A DNA stretch of 13,895 nucleotides from Aquifex aeolicus (GTDB taxonomy: Bacteria > Aquificota > Aquificia > Aquificales > Aquificaceae): assembly GCA_015662815.1 (NCBI GenBank), contig DQTK01000104.1:1-13895 (forward strand). The letters are read 5' to 3'. Shown here in pieces: positions 5,801 through 12,143 of the stretch. A model generated the notes under the pieces. That model worked only from the letters and a program-made list of their open reading frames with translations, searched no databases and had not been told where the DNA came from. Position 1 is the first letter of the stretch, and every line of letters starts with the position of its first letter. A program made the translations under genes and the position numbers.

Positions 5801-6823
5801 TTATTTCCTTCTAACAAATGGATACTTTCTCAATAGGGCTTTTACACGTTTATCCCTTATTGCTACCTCTACTTCATTTCCTTCCATTCTTTCTTCAAGC
5901 TGAACAAAACAAAGGGCTATTCCCTTGTTTAAAGTAGGAGAAAAGGTTCCGCTCGAGATATATCCTATTTCTTTATCACCCTTAAAAATCTTGTAGCCCT
6001 TTCTCGGGATACCCTTATCTTGAAGCTCAAGACCGAAGAGTTTTTTCTTTACTCCTTTCTTTAACATTTCCTCTTTGCCTAAGAAATCTTTGTTTGTATC
6101 TACAAATCTATCTAAATTCGCTTCAAAGGGAGTTATACTTTCGGATAGTTCATTACCGTAAAGAGGAAAACCCGCTTCTATTCGTAGAATATCCCTTGCT
6201 CCTAGTCCGCAGGGAACGGCTAGTCTCACGAGCTCTTCAAAAAGCTCAATTCCTTCTTCGGGATTTATGTATACCTCAAATCCGTCTTCACCGGTATAAC
6301 CCGTTCTGGAAACTATGGTATCTCCAAAGGTTTTGAATCCGTAATATCTAATATCCGAGATGTTGAAGAAATTGTTCAATATATTTTCGCTTTCGGGTCC
6401 TTGAATGGCTATCTGCAGGTAATCCTCTGACACATCTTTGGGAGAAACGAATTCACTTAGCCATTTTATAATTTTTTCTTTGTTCGCAGCATTTACACAT
6501 AGGAAAAACTTATCTTCGGTGAGCTTGTAAACCGTAATATCGTCCTTTACACCTCCCTTTTCATTGGTAAACAAATTATACTGAACCTTACCTACACTTA
6601 ATTTCTCAATATTGTTTGTGGTAAGAAACTGAAGTTTTCCTTTTACGCTCTTCCCCTCGAGAAGAATTCTTCCCATATGAGATATATCGAAAATCCCGGC
6701 TTTACTTCTTACGGCTTTTACTTCCTCAACTATGGAACTGTACTGAAGAGGCATTTTCCAGCCGGCAAAATCGGTAAAGCGTGCTTTTAACTTCTTGTGA
6801 ATATCTTTTAAAGGTGTTTCCAT
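5801..6823 (-). CDS. gcvT: Glycine cleavage system T protein (aminomethyltransferase)
   Basis: GcvT takes the aminomethyl group from lipoylated H protein to tetrahydrofolate, giving methylene-THF and ammonia. The 340 residues open TPLKDIHKKLKARFTDFAGW (3-22), then KAGIFDISHMG (41-51). The folate/catalytic aspartate lies in GGVKDDITVYK (90-100). GYTGEDGFEVYI, GLGARDILRIEAGFPLYGNE and GYISSGTFSP are standard family blocks. The length is a little short of the roughly 360 of many homologues but all blocks are present. It sits between a 124-residue helical protein (8 bp upstream) and the permease gene, whose ATG abuts this stop. No gcvH or gcvP is in the window, so the system is dispersed in this genome. 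Confidence 0.96.
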   Translation of the reverse strand: METPLKDIHKKLKARFTDFAGWKMPLQYSSIVEEVKAVRSKAGIFDISHMGRILLEGKSVKGKLQFLTTNNIEKLSVGKVQYNLFTNEKGGVKDDITVYKLTEDKFFLCVNAANKEKIIKWLSEFVSPKDVSEDYLQIAIQGPESENILNNFFNISDIRYYGFKTFGDTIVSRTGYTGEDGFEVYINPEEGIELFEELVRLAVPCGLGARDILRIEAGFPLYGNELSESITPFEANLDRFVDTNKDFLGKEEMLKKGVKKKLFGLELQDKGIPRKGYKIFKGDKEIGYISSGTFSPTLNKGIALCFVQLEERMEGNEVEVAIRDKRVKALLRKYPFVRRK

Positions 6824-6831
6824 CTGAATTA

Positions 6832-7206
6832 TTATCCTTTACCGAACCAATACTTTTCCAGTAAATCGTAAAACTTATTTACCGATTTTCTTATCAGATA
6901 ATAGGCTTCCCTTTTATTCGAAAGCTCGAAATCTTTCCTTACGGTATCTAAAGAGGCGTCAAAGTACCGCTTCTTTATCACTGTTTTATAAGGTTCTTCA
7001 AGTTTATCTAAAAGGTTCTCTAAATCAACTATAAATATCACATGTTTTGTAAAGCGGGCTTCCTTTTTAAACAGTTTACTCTTTCTCGGGGGAGCTTTTA
7101 CAATACTTCCCTTTGAAAGCTCGATTGTAATCCTTTTTTCCTTTGCTACCTCATATTTGTCGATTATTTCAGACACTATACTCTTCTTGTAATCAAATAA
7201 ATTCAT
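6832..7206 (-). CDS. Small helical protein, possible sigma-region-4-like DNA-binding C-terminus
   Basis: I do not recognise this 124-residue protein. It is basic and mostly helical. The N-terminal half (1-50) is charged, with KAPPRKSKLFKKEARF at 37-52. The C-terminal half reads LEEPYKTVIKKRYF then SLDTVRKDFELSNKREAYYL, then KSVNKFYDLLEKY. The pattern 'L..pyk.vi..RYf...sl..v...f.lS.r.a.yli..a..kf' recalls sigma-70 region 4 or the phage late-regulator (ArpU/RinA-like) helix-turn-helix, with the turn around residues 88-100. A clear AGGAGG lies 11 bp before the ATG, right after the dtd stop. It is co-directional with dtd and gcvT. A role in transcription is a guess from fold pattern only. Confidence 0.65.
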   Translation of the reverse strand: MNLFDYKKSIVSEIIDKYEVAKEKRITIELSKGSIVKAPPRKSKLFKKEARFTKHVIFIVDLENLLDKLEEPYKTVIKKRYFDASLDTVRKDFELSNKREAYYLIRKSVNKFYDLLEKYWFGKG

Positions 7207-7224
7207 TTAAATCCTTTCCTCCTA

Positions 7225-7674
7225 CTACTTTAATTCATTCGAATCCATTATAATGGTCACAGGTCCCCAGTTTTCAATAAAAACATCCATCATAGCTCCA
7301 AAAACACCTGTTTCTACTTTTAGTCCACTTTTTTTAATTTCCTCAATAAATTTTTCGTATAACTCCTTGGCTCTTTTTGGGTCTTCTGCTTCTTCAAAGC
7401 TGGGTCTTCTCCCTTTTTTTACATTTGCATATAGAGTGAACTGTGAAATTACAAGAATTTCTCCTTTTATATCCAGCACGGAATAGTAAAATTTCCCTTT
7501 TTCATTTTCAAAAATTCTCAAATTAAGAATCTTGTTTACAAGCTTTTTTATATCCTCCTCAGTATCTCCCTTGCCAATTCCCAGTAGTATGTTCAATCCA
7601 TTCCCTATTTTCCCCACTATTCTGCCGTCTACCTTTACCCAGCTTTGTTTTACCCTCTGCAGAACAATTCTCAT
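7225..7674 (-). CDS. dtd: D-aminoacyl-tRNA deacylase
   Basis: Dtd hydrolyses D-amino acids, and glycine mischarged on tRNA-Ala, from tRNA, protecting translation from D-residues. The 149 residues match the family length. It starts MRIVLQRVKQSWVKVDGR, the usual N-terminus. The two active-site motifs are SQFTLYANVKKGRRPSF (77-93) and the cross-subunit NxGPxT as NWGPVT (135-140), near GVFGAMMDV. The common residue after the asparagine is Asp or Ser; Trp here is less usual. The start is 10 bp after the stop of the TusB/DsrH-like gene, so they are probably co-transcribed. Confidence 0.96.
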   Translation of the reverse strand: MRIVLQRVKQSWVKVDGRIVGKIGNGLNILLGIGKGDTEEDIKKLVNKILNLRIFENEKGKFYYSVLDIKGEILVISQFTLYANVKKGRRPSFEEAEDPKRAKELYEKFIEEIKKSGLKVETGVFGAMMDVFIENWGPVTIIMDSNELK

Positions 7675-7684
7675 TTTTTAAAGC

Positions 7685-7927
7685 TTACCAAACAACCACC
7701 TTTTCAGCTTCCTCTATAAGCCTCACTATATCTTCGTAACTTTTCATTACATCCTCTTTGAAAGAAAGTCCACGAGCCTCTGCGTCTTCCTTACAAACAA
7801 ACCAACTCTCTCTAGATGGATACCTTAAAACTCCATCCTGGATAAGGATTACAATGTCCCCCTCCTTTAGATAACCGGAAGAAAAATCTCCCAACTTTCT
7901 TACAAGCCACAGAGTTTTTACAGCCAT
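7685..7927 (-). CDS. TusB/DsrH-like sulfur-relay protein
   Basis: The 80 residues follow the TusB/DsrH pattern: an N-terminal strand TLWLVRK, then YLKEGDIVILIQDGVLRYP (20-38, family 'l..gd.lLL.qDGVya'), EDAEARGLSF (48-57), and a C-terminus YEDIVRLIEEAEKVVVW matching the family's 'vsYddFV.LteeH.kv.sW'. TusB and DsrH sit in the TusBCD and DsrEFH sulfur-carrier hexamers and pass persulfide sulfur to tRNA thiolation or sulfur oxidation. No TusC/DsrF, TusD/DsrE or TusA gene is adjacent, so the partners must be elsewhere. A single cysteine (C45) lies after the DGV block, not clearly at the usual position. It is the first gene of the minus-strand block and has no strong ribosome site before the ATG. 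A sulfur-oxidising thermophile would fit such a gene. Confidence 0.75.
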   Translation of the reverse strand: MAVKTLWLVRKLGDFSSGYLKEGDIVILIQDGVLRYPSRESWFVCKEDAEARGLSFKEDVMKSYEDIVRLIEEAEKVVVW

Positions 7928-7946
7928 GTAATAAAATTTTACTGAA

Positions 7947-7951
7947 GGAGG
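7947..7951 (+). promoter_or_regulatory. Orphan GGAGG ribosome site before an ATG-TAA
   Basis: GGAGG precedes ATG (7955-7957) by three bases, but the next codon is TAA. The membrane-segment reading frame of the GGDEF gene is open through this point in a different frame (from about 7951, reading SVNKYIILSFTVIYALIM before the ATG at 8011). The strong site probably marks the original start of that gene, lost by a small indel. A deliberate start-stop element is the less likely alternative. Confidence 0.45.
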
Positions 7952-7954
7952 CGA

Positions 7955-8645
7955 ATGTAAGTGTTAACAAGTACATAATTCTCAGCTTTACAGTAATATA
8001 CGCTCTGATAATGTTAACGGTAAAAGACATCTTAGTCAAGTATCTTGCCTCTCTGTATTCTATATCCTTTATACTCCTTTATACTTTATTTCAACTGGAA
8101 GGCAAACTTCACCAGGTATACGTCTATGTCCTTAGGGCTACAAGTTTCCTCTTCTTAGGTTATACATTCCTTAAAAATTTCAAACTGGTAAGGATGTTGA
8201 GAAAGTTGGAAAACAAAGCTTATAAAGACCCTCTTACCGGTGTTTACAACAGAAAGTTTCTCGAAGAGGTATTCAGGTTAGAAGTAGAGAAGTACAAAAG
8301 GTCAACGATACTTATGGACATGCAGAAGGTGATAAGCTGTTTCAAAAGATCGCGGAGACTATTAGATCAAACATAAGAAAAGATGACTTTGTGATAAGAT
8401 ACGGAGGAGATGAATTTGTAATCGTCACGGATATAGAGCCGACCCATACACTGAAACTCGTAGAGAGGCTAAACAATAAACTTAGACTTAAGTACAACGA
8501 TGTAGAAATTTCCATCTCAATCGGAAGCGCTTGTTATCCTACAGATGGTAAAGATTTAGATACCCTTCTTAAGATCGCCGATATACGAATGTACCAGATT
8601 AAGAAAATGCGAAAAGAGTTACTTAAGCCTAATAATAGGGAGTAA
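7955..8645 (+). pseudogene. Membrane-anchored GGDEF (diguanylate cyclase) gene, broken by internal deletion
   Basis: From ATG 8011 the frame codes two likely membrane helices (LASLYSISFILLYTLF and VLRATSFLFLGYTFL), then the GGDEF-domain start DPLTGVYNRKFLEEV. After EVEKYKR (to 8301) the sense jumps to another frame, from AAG 8298: KVNDTYGHAEGDKLFQKI, then RKDDFVIRYGGDEFVIV, then a normal end SISIGSACYPTDG, DTLLKIADIRMYQIKK. GGDEF proteins make cyclic-di-GMP. Here the GGDEF signature and the inhibitory RxxD site (RKDD, five residues before it) survive, but the strand carrying the first metal aspartate (DxDxFK) is gone. About 16 residues are missing. The uncorrected ORF stops at 8376. A second lesion at the start is likely (see the GGAGG entry). 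The last 27 bases overlap the convergent NYN gene. Confidence 0.85.
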
Positions 8646-9107
8646 ATCCTTCAAATCTATATATTTATCTGCGGCATTCACAAGTTCTATTGAGGAACTT
8701 TCCTTGGTAGACACACATATTACTTCTTTCCCAAAGTTCCTCAGAACGTATATCAATTTTTCAAAGTCACTGTCTCCGGAGCAAAGAATAGCTGTATCGT
8801 AGTTATCCTTTGTAAGAAGCATATCTATAGCCATATCAACGTCTACATCTCCTTTTAGGCTTCCATCTTTAAGTTGTTTTACAGGTTTTTTCACTACAGT
8901 TATCCCGCTAAAGGCAAGTAATTTAAAAAACTTTTCCTGTTTTTCGTCTTCCTCCTTGTAAGCCAAATAGAAAAAAGTATTGTATATGTCGTAAAAGCGT
9001 TTAAAGTAGTTCACAAACTTTATTAGATCGATTTTCGCGTTTAGGAAATTTTTTTGAATAAAGTAAAGATTAGTCCCATCGATGAAAATCGCCGCACGTT
9101 TTTTCAT
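8619..9107 (-). CDS. NYN-domain (LabA/DUF88, PIN-like nuclease) protein
   Basis: The 162 residues form one NYN domain, a PIN-like metal-dependent RNase fold. The acidic motifs are intact: FIDGTNLYF (8-16, D10), KGDVDVDMAIDM (85-96) and CSGDSDFEKLI (109-119, D112 and D114), with FGKEVICVS and ELVNAADKYIDL after. Such proteins are predicted ribonucleases acting on RNA; the specific target is unknown. The ATG overlaps the stop of the upstream 66-residue gene in ATGA, so the two are translationally coupled. A GGAGG lies only one base before the ATG, unusually close, which also suggests coupling. The 3' end overlaps the broken GGDEF gene by 27 bp. Confidence 0.9.
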   Translation of the reverse strand: MKKRAAIFIDGTNLYFIQKNFLNAKIDLIKFVNYFKRFYDIYNTFFYLAYKEEDEKQEKFFKLLAFSGITVVKKPVKQLKDGSLKGDVDVDMAIDMLLTKDNYDTAILCSGDSDFEKLIYVLRNFGKEVICVSTKESSSIELVNAADKYIDLKDLLPIIRLK

Positions 9108-9304
9108 CCCTCCTCACCGACTATGTACCATACCCGTATACCCGCCGAGACGTGTGCGTTTCTTTGCCATATAGTTTCCATATTTATCACTTTCACCTTA
9201 TTGGGTTTTATCCATTCGTTTACCTGAGTCTCGAACAGGTCTTCCAAAGTTTCATCTATAAAAGGAGCTGTTTTCCTGTAGGAATCTTTAAACTTAATTT
9301 CCAA
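9104..9304 (-). CDS. Small protein of unknown function coupled to the NYN gene
   Basis: I do not recognise this 66-residue protein with confidence. It reads FKDSYRKTAPFIDETLEDLF, then QVNEWIKPNKVKVINMETIW and ends SAGIRVWYIVGEEG. The layout (strand, helix with 'Le..VN.wik', strand, strand ending in a hydrophobic 'i.vwY') resembles small alpha/beta proteins such as the Cse60-like group, but this is only a pattern impression. It lies 14 bp after grpE and shares ATGA with the NYN gene, so it probably works with one or both. It could be a small partner or regulator of the NYN nuclease. Confidence 0.65.
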   Translation of the reverse strand: MEIKFKDSYRKTAPFIDETLEDLFETQVNEWIKPNKVKVINMETIWQRNAHVSAGIRVWYIVGEEG

Positions 9305-9318
9305 AGTAGACCTCCATT

Positions 9319-9921
9319 TCAGGTAATTTCTTCTTTATCCTCTTCATCGGGTTCCTGAGGTGCAACTGCAACCGTAACTCTTGCAGGTCTTAAAACCTTA
9401 TCGTGGATGTAATATCCTTTCCTAATAACTTTAGTTACGGTATTAGGAGGTACTTCTGATGTTTCAACCCTCTCAACGGCTTCGGCCACATAAGGGTCGA
9501 ATTCCTTACCCTCAACGTATATTTCCCTTATACCGTATTTTTCAAATATCTTCTTCATCTCTGAATATATCATTTCTATACCCAATACTATAGACTTTAT
9601 ATCTTCCGTCTTTCTCGCATATTCAAGAGCTCTCTCAAAGTTGTCAATTACTTCAAGCAAATCGTAAGCAAACCTCTCATAACAATACTTCCTTTGTTCT
9701 TCCATATCCCTTCTGTATCTTTCTTTTATATACTCAATTTCCCTTTGGAGTTCTGCAACCCTCAGGTTTGAATTTCTCGCAATAGTTTCAAGTTTTTTCA
9801 ATTTTTCCTCAAGCTCTTTTTCCCTTTTTTTTAATTCTTCAAGCTCCTTTTCTAATTTCTTTTCCTCTTCCTCTTGAAATATTCCCTCTTTGTTTTCATT
9901 TTTTACTTCCTTTTCCTCCAT
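9319..9921 (-). CDS. grpE: GrpE, nucleotide exchange factor for DnaK
   Basis: GrpE releases ADP from DnaK and so sets the pace of the Hsp70 chaperone cycle. The 200 residues have a highly charged start, a long coiled coil (about 15-90, Glu/Lys-rich, KKLEKELEELKKREKELEEK), the helix YAYDLL-type block as RFAYDLLEVIDNFERALEYA (87-106), and the C-terminal beta domain with YVEGKEFDPYVAEAVERVET and VTKVIRKGYYIHDKVLRPA, then VTVAVAP. These are GrpE signatures. AGGAGG lies 7 bp before the ATG, just past the end of the reductase gene. dnaK and dnaJ are not in the window, and I see no CIRCE-like repeat in front, so it is probably transcribed from upstream genes. Confidence 0.96.
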   Translation of the reverse strand: MEEKEVKNENKEGIFQEEEEKKLEKELEELKKREKELEEKLKKLETIARNSNLRVAELQREIEYIKERYRRDMEEQRKYCYERFAYDLLEVIDNFERALEYARKTEDIKSIVLGIEMIYSEMKKIFEKYGIREIYVEGKEFDPYVAEAVERVETSEVPPNTVTKVIRKGYYIHDKVLRPARVTVAVAPQEPDEEDKEEIT

Positions 9922-9937
9922 TTGAATTACCTCCTGT

Positions 9938-10609
9938 TTAAGATTTATTTATCACTTCCCACTCAGTAATAAGTTGTTTTCCTCTAATAAAATGGCTTCT
10001 TAATCTTAAATGTAATAAATTTTTCAATTTTTTAAAACCTTCTCCTCCTACCAAAGTAGGTACGTTTTCTCCCCCCACTATTACCGGAAGATGAATAAGC
10101 CTTATTTCATCAACAATTCTTCTCCTTACAAATTCCCAGTTTATTGAAGCTCCTCCTTCAACCATCAGGGATTTTATTCCCCTTCTAAAGAGTTGTGGAA
10201 GCAGAATATCAAAGTCTACAAGTTCATCCCCCGCTATGATAACCTCAGCGCCCTTTTCCTTAATTTTTTCTATTTTTTCCTTGGGAGCCCTTTCGGTTGT
10301 AGCTATTATGGTAGGAGCTTCTTGGACATTTAAGACATTGGAATCGAGGGGAACGTTTGCTGTTGAACAGGGAATTATTCTTACAGGGTTTTTCCCTTTT
10401 GCATACCTTACGGTAAGGCTGGGATTATCGGTTCTTACGGTTTCACAACCGACCATTATCCCGTCAACTTTAGCTCTTATCTCGTGGAGATATTTGTAAG
10501 CTTCTTCGTCCATAAGACTCATTAATTCCTTAGAGGAGGCTCCTCTGTAGAGGGTAAGTTTCCCATCAACACTTACTTCGGAAACTATAATTACGTAAGG
10601 TCTTTCCAT
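9938..10609 (-). CDS. RibD C-terminal-type reductase of riboflavin synthesis, stand-alone
   Basis: This is a RibD_C (dihydrofolate-reductase-fold) protein without the N-terminal deaminase domain of bacterial RibD. It begins RPYVIIVSEVSVDGKLTL, then HEIRAKVDGIMVGCETVRTDNPSLTVRY, the NADPH/substrate site, and later LMVEGGASINWEFVRRRIVDE with VGGENVPTLVGGEG. The wording is that of archaeal and fungal 2,5-diamino-6-ribosylamino-pyrimidinone 5'-phosphate reductases, which reduce the ribose side chain before deamination. Whether it acts before or after deamination here cannot be told. I chose the ATG at 10609 (223 codons); a TTG at 10627 would add six residues and overlap kdsD by 8 bp. Neither has a clear ribosome site. 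It is followed 16 bp later by grpE. Confidence 0.85.
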   Translation of the reverse strand: MERPYVIIVSEVSVDGKLTLYRGASSKELMSLMDEEAYKYLHEIRAKVDGIMVGCETVRTDNPSLTVRYAKGKNPVRIIPCSTANVPLDSNVLNVQEAPTIIATTERAPKEKIEKIKEKGAEVIIAGDELVDFDILLPQLFRRGIKSLMVEGGASINWEFVRRRIVDEIRLIHLPVIVGGENVPTLVGGEGFKKLKNLLHLRLRSHFIRGKQLITEWEVINKS

Positions 10610-10619
10610 AATCACAATT

Positions 10620-11588
10620 TTAAACAATCTCGGCTTTAAGAACGTCGTGCATATGAATAATACCTATCGGTTTGTTTTCTCTGTTCACCACTATGAGAAC
10701 GGTAATGTTATGGTCTTCCATTTTTTTCAAGGCTGCAAGGGCAAGTTCATCGGGATATATGGTTTTTGGACTCTTTGTCATAACGTCTTTAGCAGTTGTA
10801 CTTTCAAAACTTCCTCCCCTGTTTACAAAGCGTCTCAAATCTCCATCGGTAATTATTCCTACAAGTCTTCCTTTTTCATTTACAACGGCAGTAGCTCCGA
10901 ATCCCTTAGCCGTCATTTCTATTATTACTTCTTTCATAGGAGTGTTTTCTTTGACAATGGGCATTTCTTCACCTGTGTGGTATAAATCTTTAACCAACCT
11001 AAGTTTTCTCCCCAAAGAGCCCGCAGGGTGCCTCAGGGCAAAATCTTTCTTTGTAAAACCTTTGAGTTGCATCACAACCATAGCCAGGGCATCACCTAGA
11101 ACGAGAGTGGCTGTAGAGCTTGTTGTGGGGGCAAGATCTAGCGGACATGCCTCTTTGTCTATATTTAGTGTCAAGACTATATCACTGTGCTTTGCCAGGC
11201 TGGATTCGGGATTGTTAGTTATCCCTATTAAAGGAACCCCGTGCAGTTTTAAGTAAGGAACTATTGCAAGTACTTCCGAACTTTCCCCACTGTTGGATAT
11301 AGCTATCACCACATCTTTTTTATCTATCAATCCCAAATCCCCATGGAGTGCCTCCGCGGGATGAAGAAATACAGAGGGAGTGCCTGTACTAGAGAAAGTA
11401 GATGCTATCTTTCTAGCAATATGTCCGGATTTTCCTATACCTGTAAGTACAACTTTTCCTTCACACTTAAGGATTAATAGGATAGCTTTGGAAAAATTTT
11501 CATCAAGAGAGGAACGAAGCCTTTCAAGGCCTCTTATTTCCTCCGAGATAATTTTTCTACCAAGCTCTAATATATCTTTTGGATCCAT
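10620..11588 (-). CDS. kdsD: D-arabinose 5-phosphate isomerase, KdsD/KpsF family
   Basis: KdsD converts ribulose 5-phosphate to arabinose 5-phosphate, the first committed precursor of Kdo in lipopolysaccharide, so a Gram-negative outer membrane is implied. The 322 residues comprise a SIS domain (about 35-195) and two CBS domains (about 205-258 and 268-320). Catalytic residues by analogy with E. coli KdsD: K53 in GIGKSGHIARK, H82 in PAEALHGDLG, E105 in SGESSEVLA and H187 in RHPAGSLG, all present. The ATG follows the ppa stop directly (TGA-ATG), so translation is coupled. GutQ-like paralogues exist in some bacteria; KdsD is the simpler call here. Confidence 0.94.
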   Translation of the reverse strand: MDPKDILELGRKIISEEIRGLERLRSSLDENFSKAILLILKCEGKVVLTGIGKSGHIARKIASTFSSTGTPSVFLHPAEALHGDLGLIDKKDVVIAISNSGESSEVLAIVPYLKLHGVPLIGITNNPESSLAKHSDIVLTLNIDKEACPLDLAPTTSSTATLVLGDALAMVVMQLKGFTKKDFALRHPAGSLGRKLRLVKDLYHTGEEMPIVKENTPMKEVIIEMTAKGFGATAVVNEKGRLVGIITDGDLRRFVNRGGSFESTTAKDVMTKSPKTIYPDELALAALKKMEDHNITVLIVVNRENKPIGIIHMHDVLKAEIV

Positions 11589-12125
11589 TCACTTGTTCTG
11601 GGATTTTTTGTAGTTTTCTATACCTTTTTTTATTTCTTCTATCGCATCCTGGATACCTTTCCAGTTTTCAACTTTCACCCATTTTCCGGGCTCAAGTTCT
11701 TTATAGTGTTCGAAAAAGTGTTTTATCTTTTCCCTGATAATCTCAGGTAGCTGGTCTACAGTTTTTATATTTGTGTAAGAAGGGTCTAATTTTTCATGGG
11801 GAACGGCTATTAATTTTGTGTCTATGCCCTCTTCATCTCTCATCTCCAGCATTCCTATAGGTCTGCACCTCATAACCGCTCCGGGAGTAACAGGTTCTCT
11901 GGAAATAACGAGGACATCCACAGGGTCTCCGTCATCTGCCAAAGTTTGAGGAATAAAGCCGTAATTGAAGGGATAATACATAGCGGTAAAAAGGAATCTG
12001 TCTACGAATATAACACCGCTATCCTTATCGAGCTCATACTTTATAGCACTTCCCTGGGGTATTTCAATAACCACGTATATGTCCTCGGGTGGATTTTTCC
12101 CCGGCGGTAAATCCTTATATCCCAT
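11589..12125 (-). CDS. ppa: Inorganic pyrophosphatase, family I
   Basis: Ppa splits pyrophosphate to two phosphates and so drives biosynthetic reactions forward. The 178 residues match the soluble hexameric bacterial type. Active-site residues are intact: E21 (VVIEIPQGS), K29, R43 (VDRFL), Y55 (FNYGFIPQTL), D65/D67/D70 in DDGDPVDVLV, D97 and D102 in RDEEGIDTKLIAVP. The HFFEHYKELEPGKWVKVE block (137-153) is standard. GGAGG lies 8 bp before the ATG, which follows the hexomutase stop by 18 bp. Its close link to kdsD and the mutase suggests shared use in sugar-nucleotide supply, but it also serves the whole cell. Confidence 0.97.
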   Translation of the reverse strand: MGYKDLPPGKNPPEDIYVVIEIPQGSAIKYELDKDSGVIFVDRFLFTAMYYPFNYGFIPQTLADDGDPVDVLVISREPVTPGAVMRCRPIGMLEMRDEEGIDTKLIAVPHEKLDPSYTNIKTVDQLPEIIREKIKHFFEHYKELEPGKWVKVENWKGIQDAIEEIKKGIENYKKSQNK

Positions 12126-12143
12126 TTCTCAAACCTCCGTTTA

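Noticed and set aside
7963..8018. Two GTTAAC palindromes exactly 50 bp apart
   Set aside because: Six-base palindromes are common in A/T-rich DNA and the flanks are not conserved between the copies; not enough for an operator call.
7812..8039. A 75-codon minus-strand open frame across the DsrH-like gene and the GGDEF start
   Set aside because: It runs out of frame through the conserved DGVLRYP block of the TusB/DsrH-like protein and carries no motif.
10236..10499. An 87-codon plus-strand open frame opposite the riboflavin reductase
   Set aside because: Antisense shadow with hydrophobic but unpatterned text and no ribosome site.
10672..11256. A 194-codon plus-strand open frame opposite kdsD
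   Set aside because: It is antisense to a strongly conserved gene, has low-complexity Ser/Phe/Val text and no family pattern; it is a codon-bias shadow.
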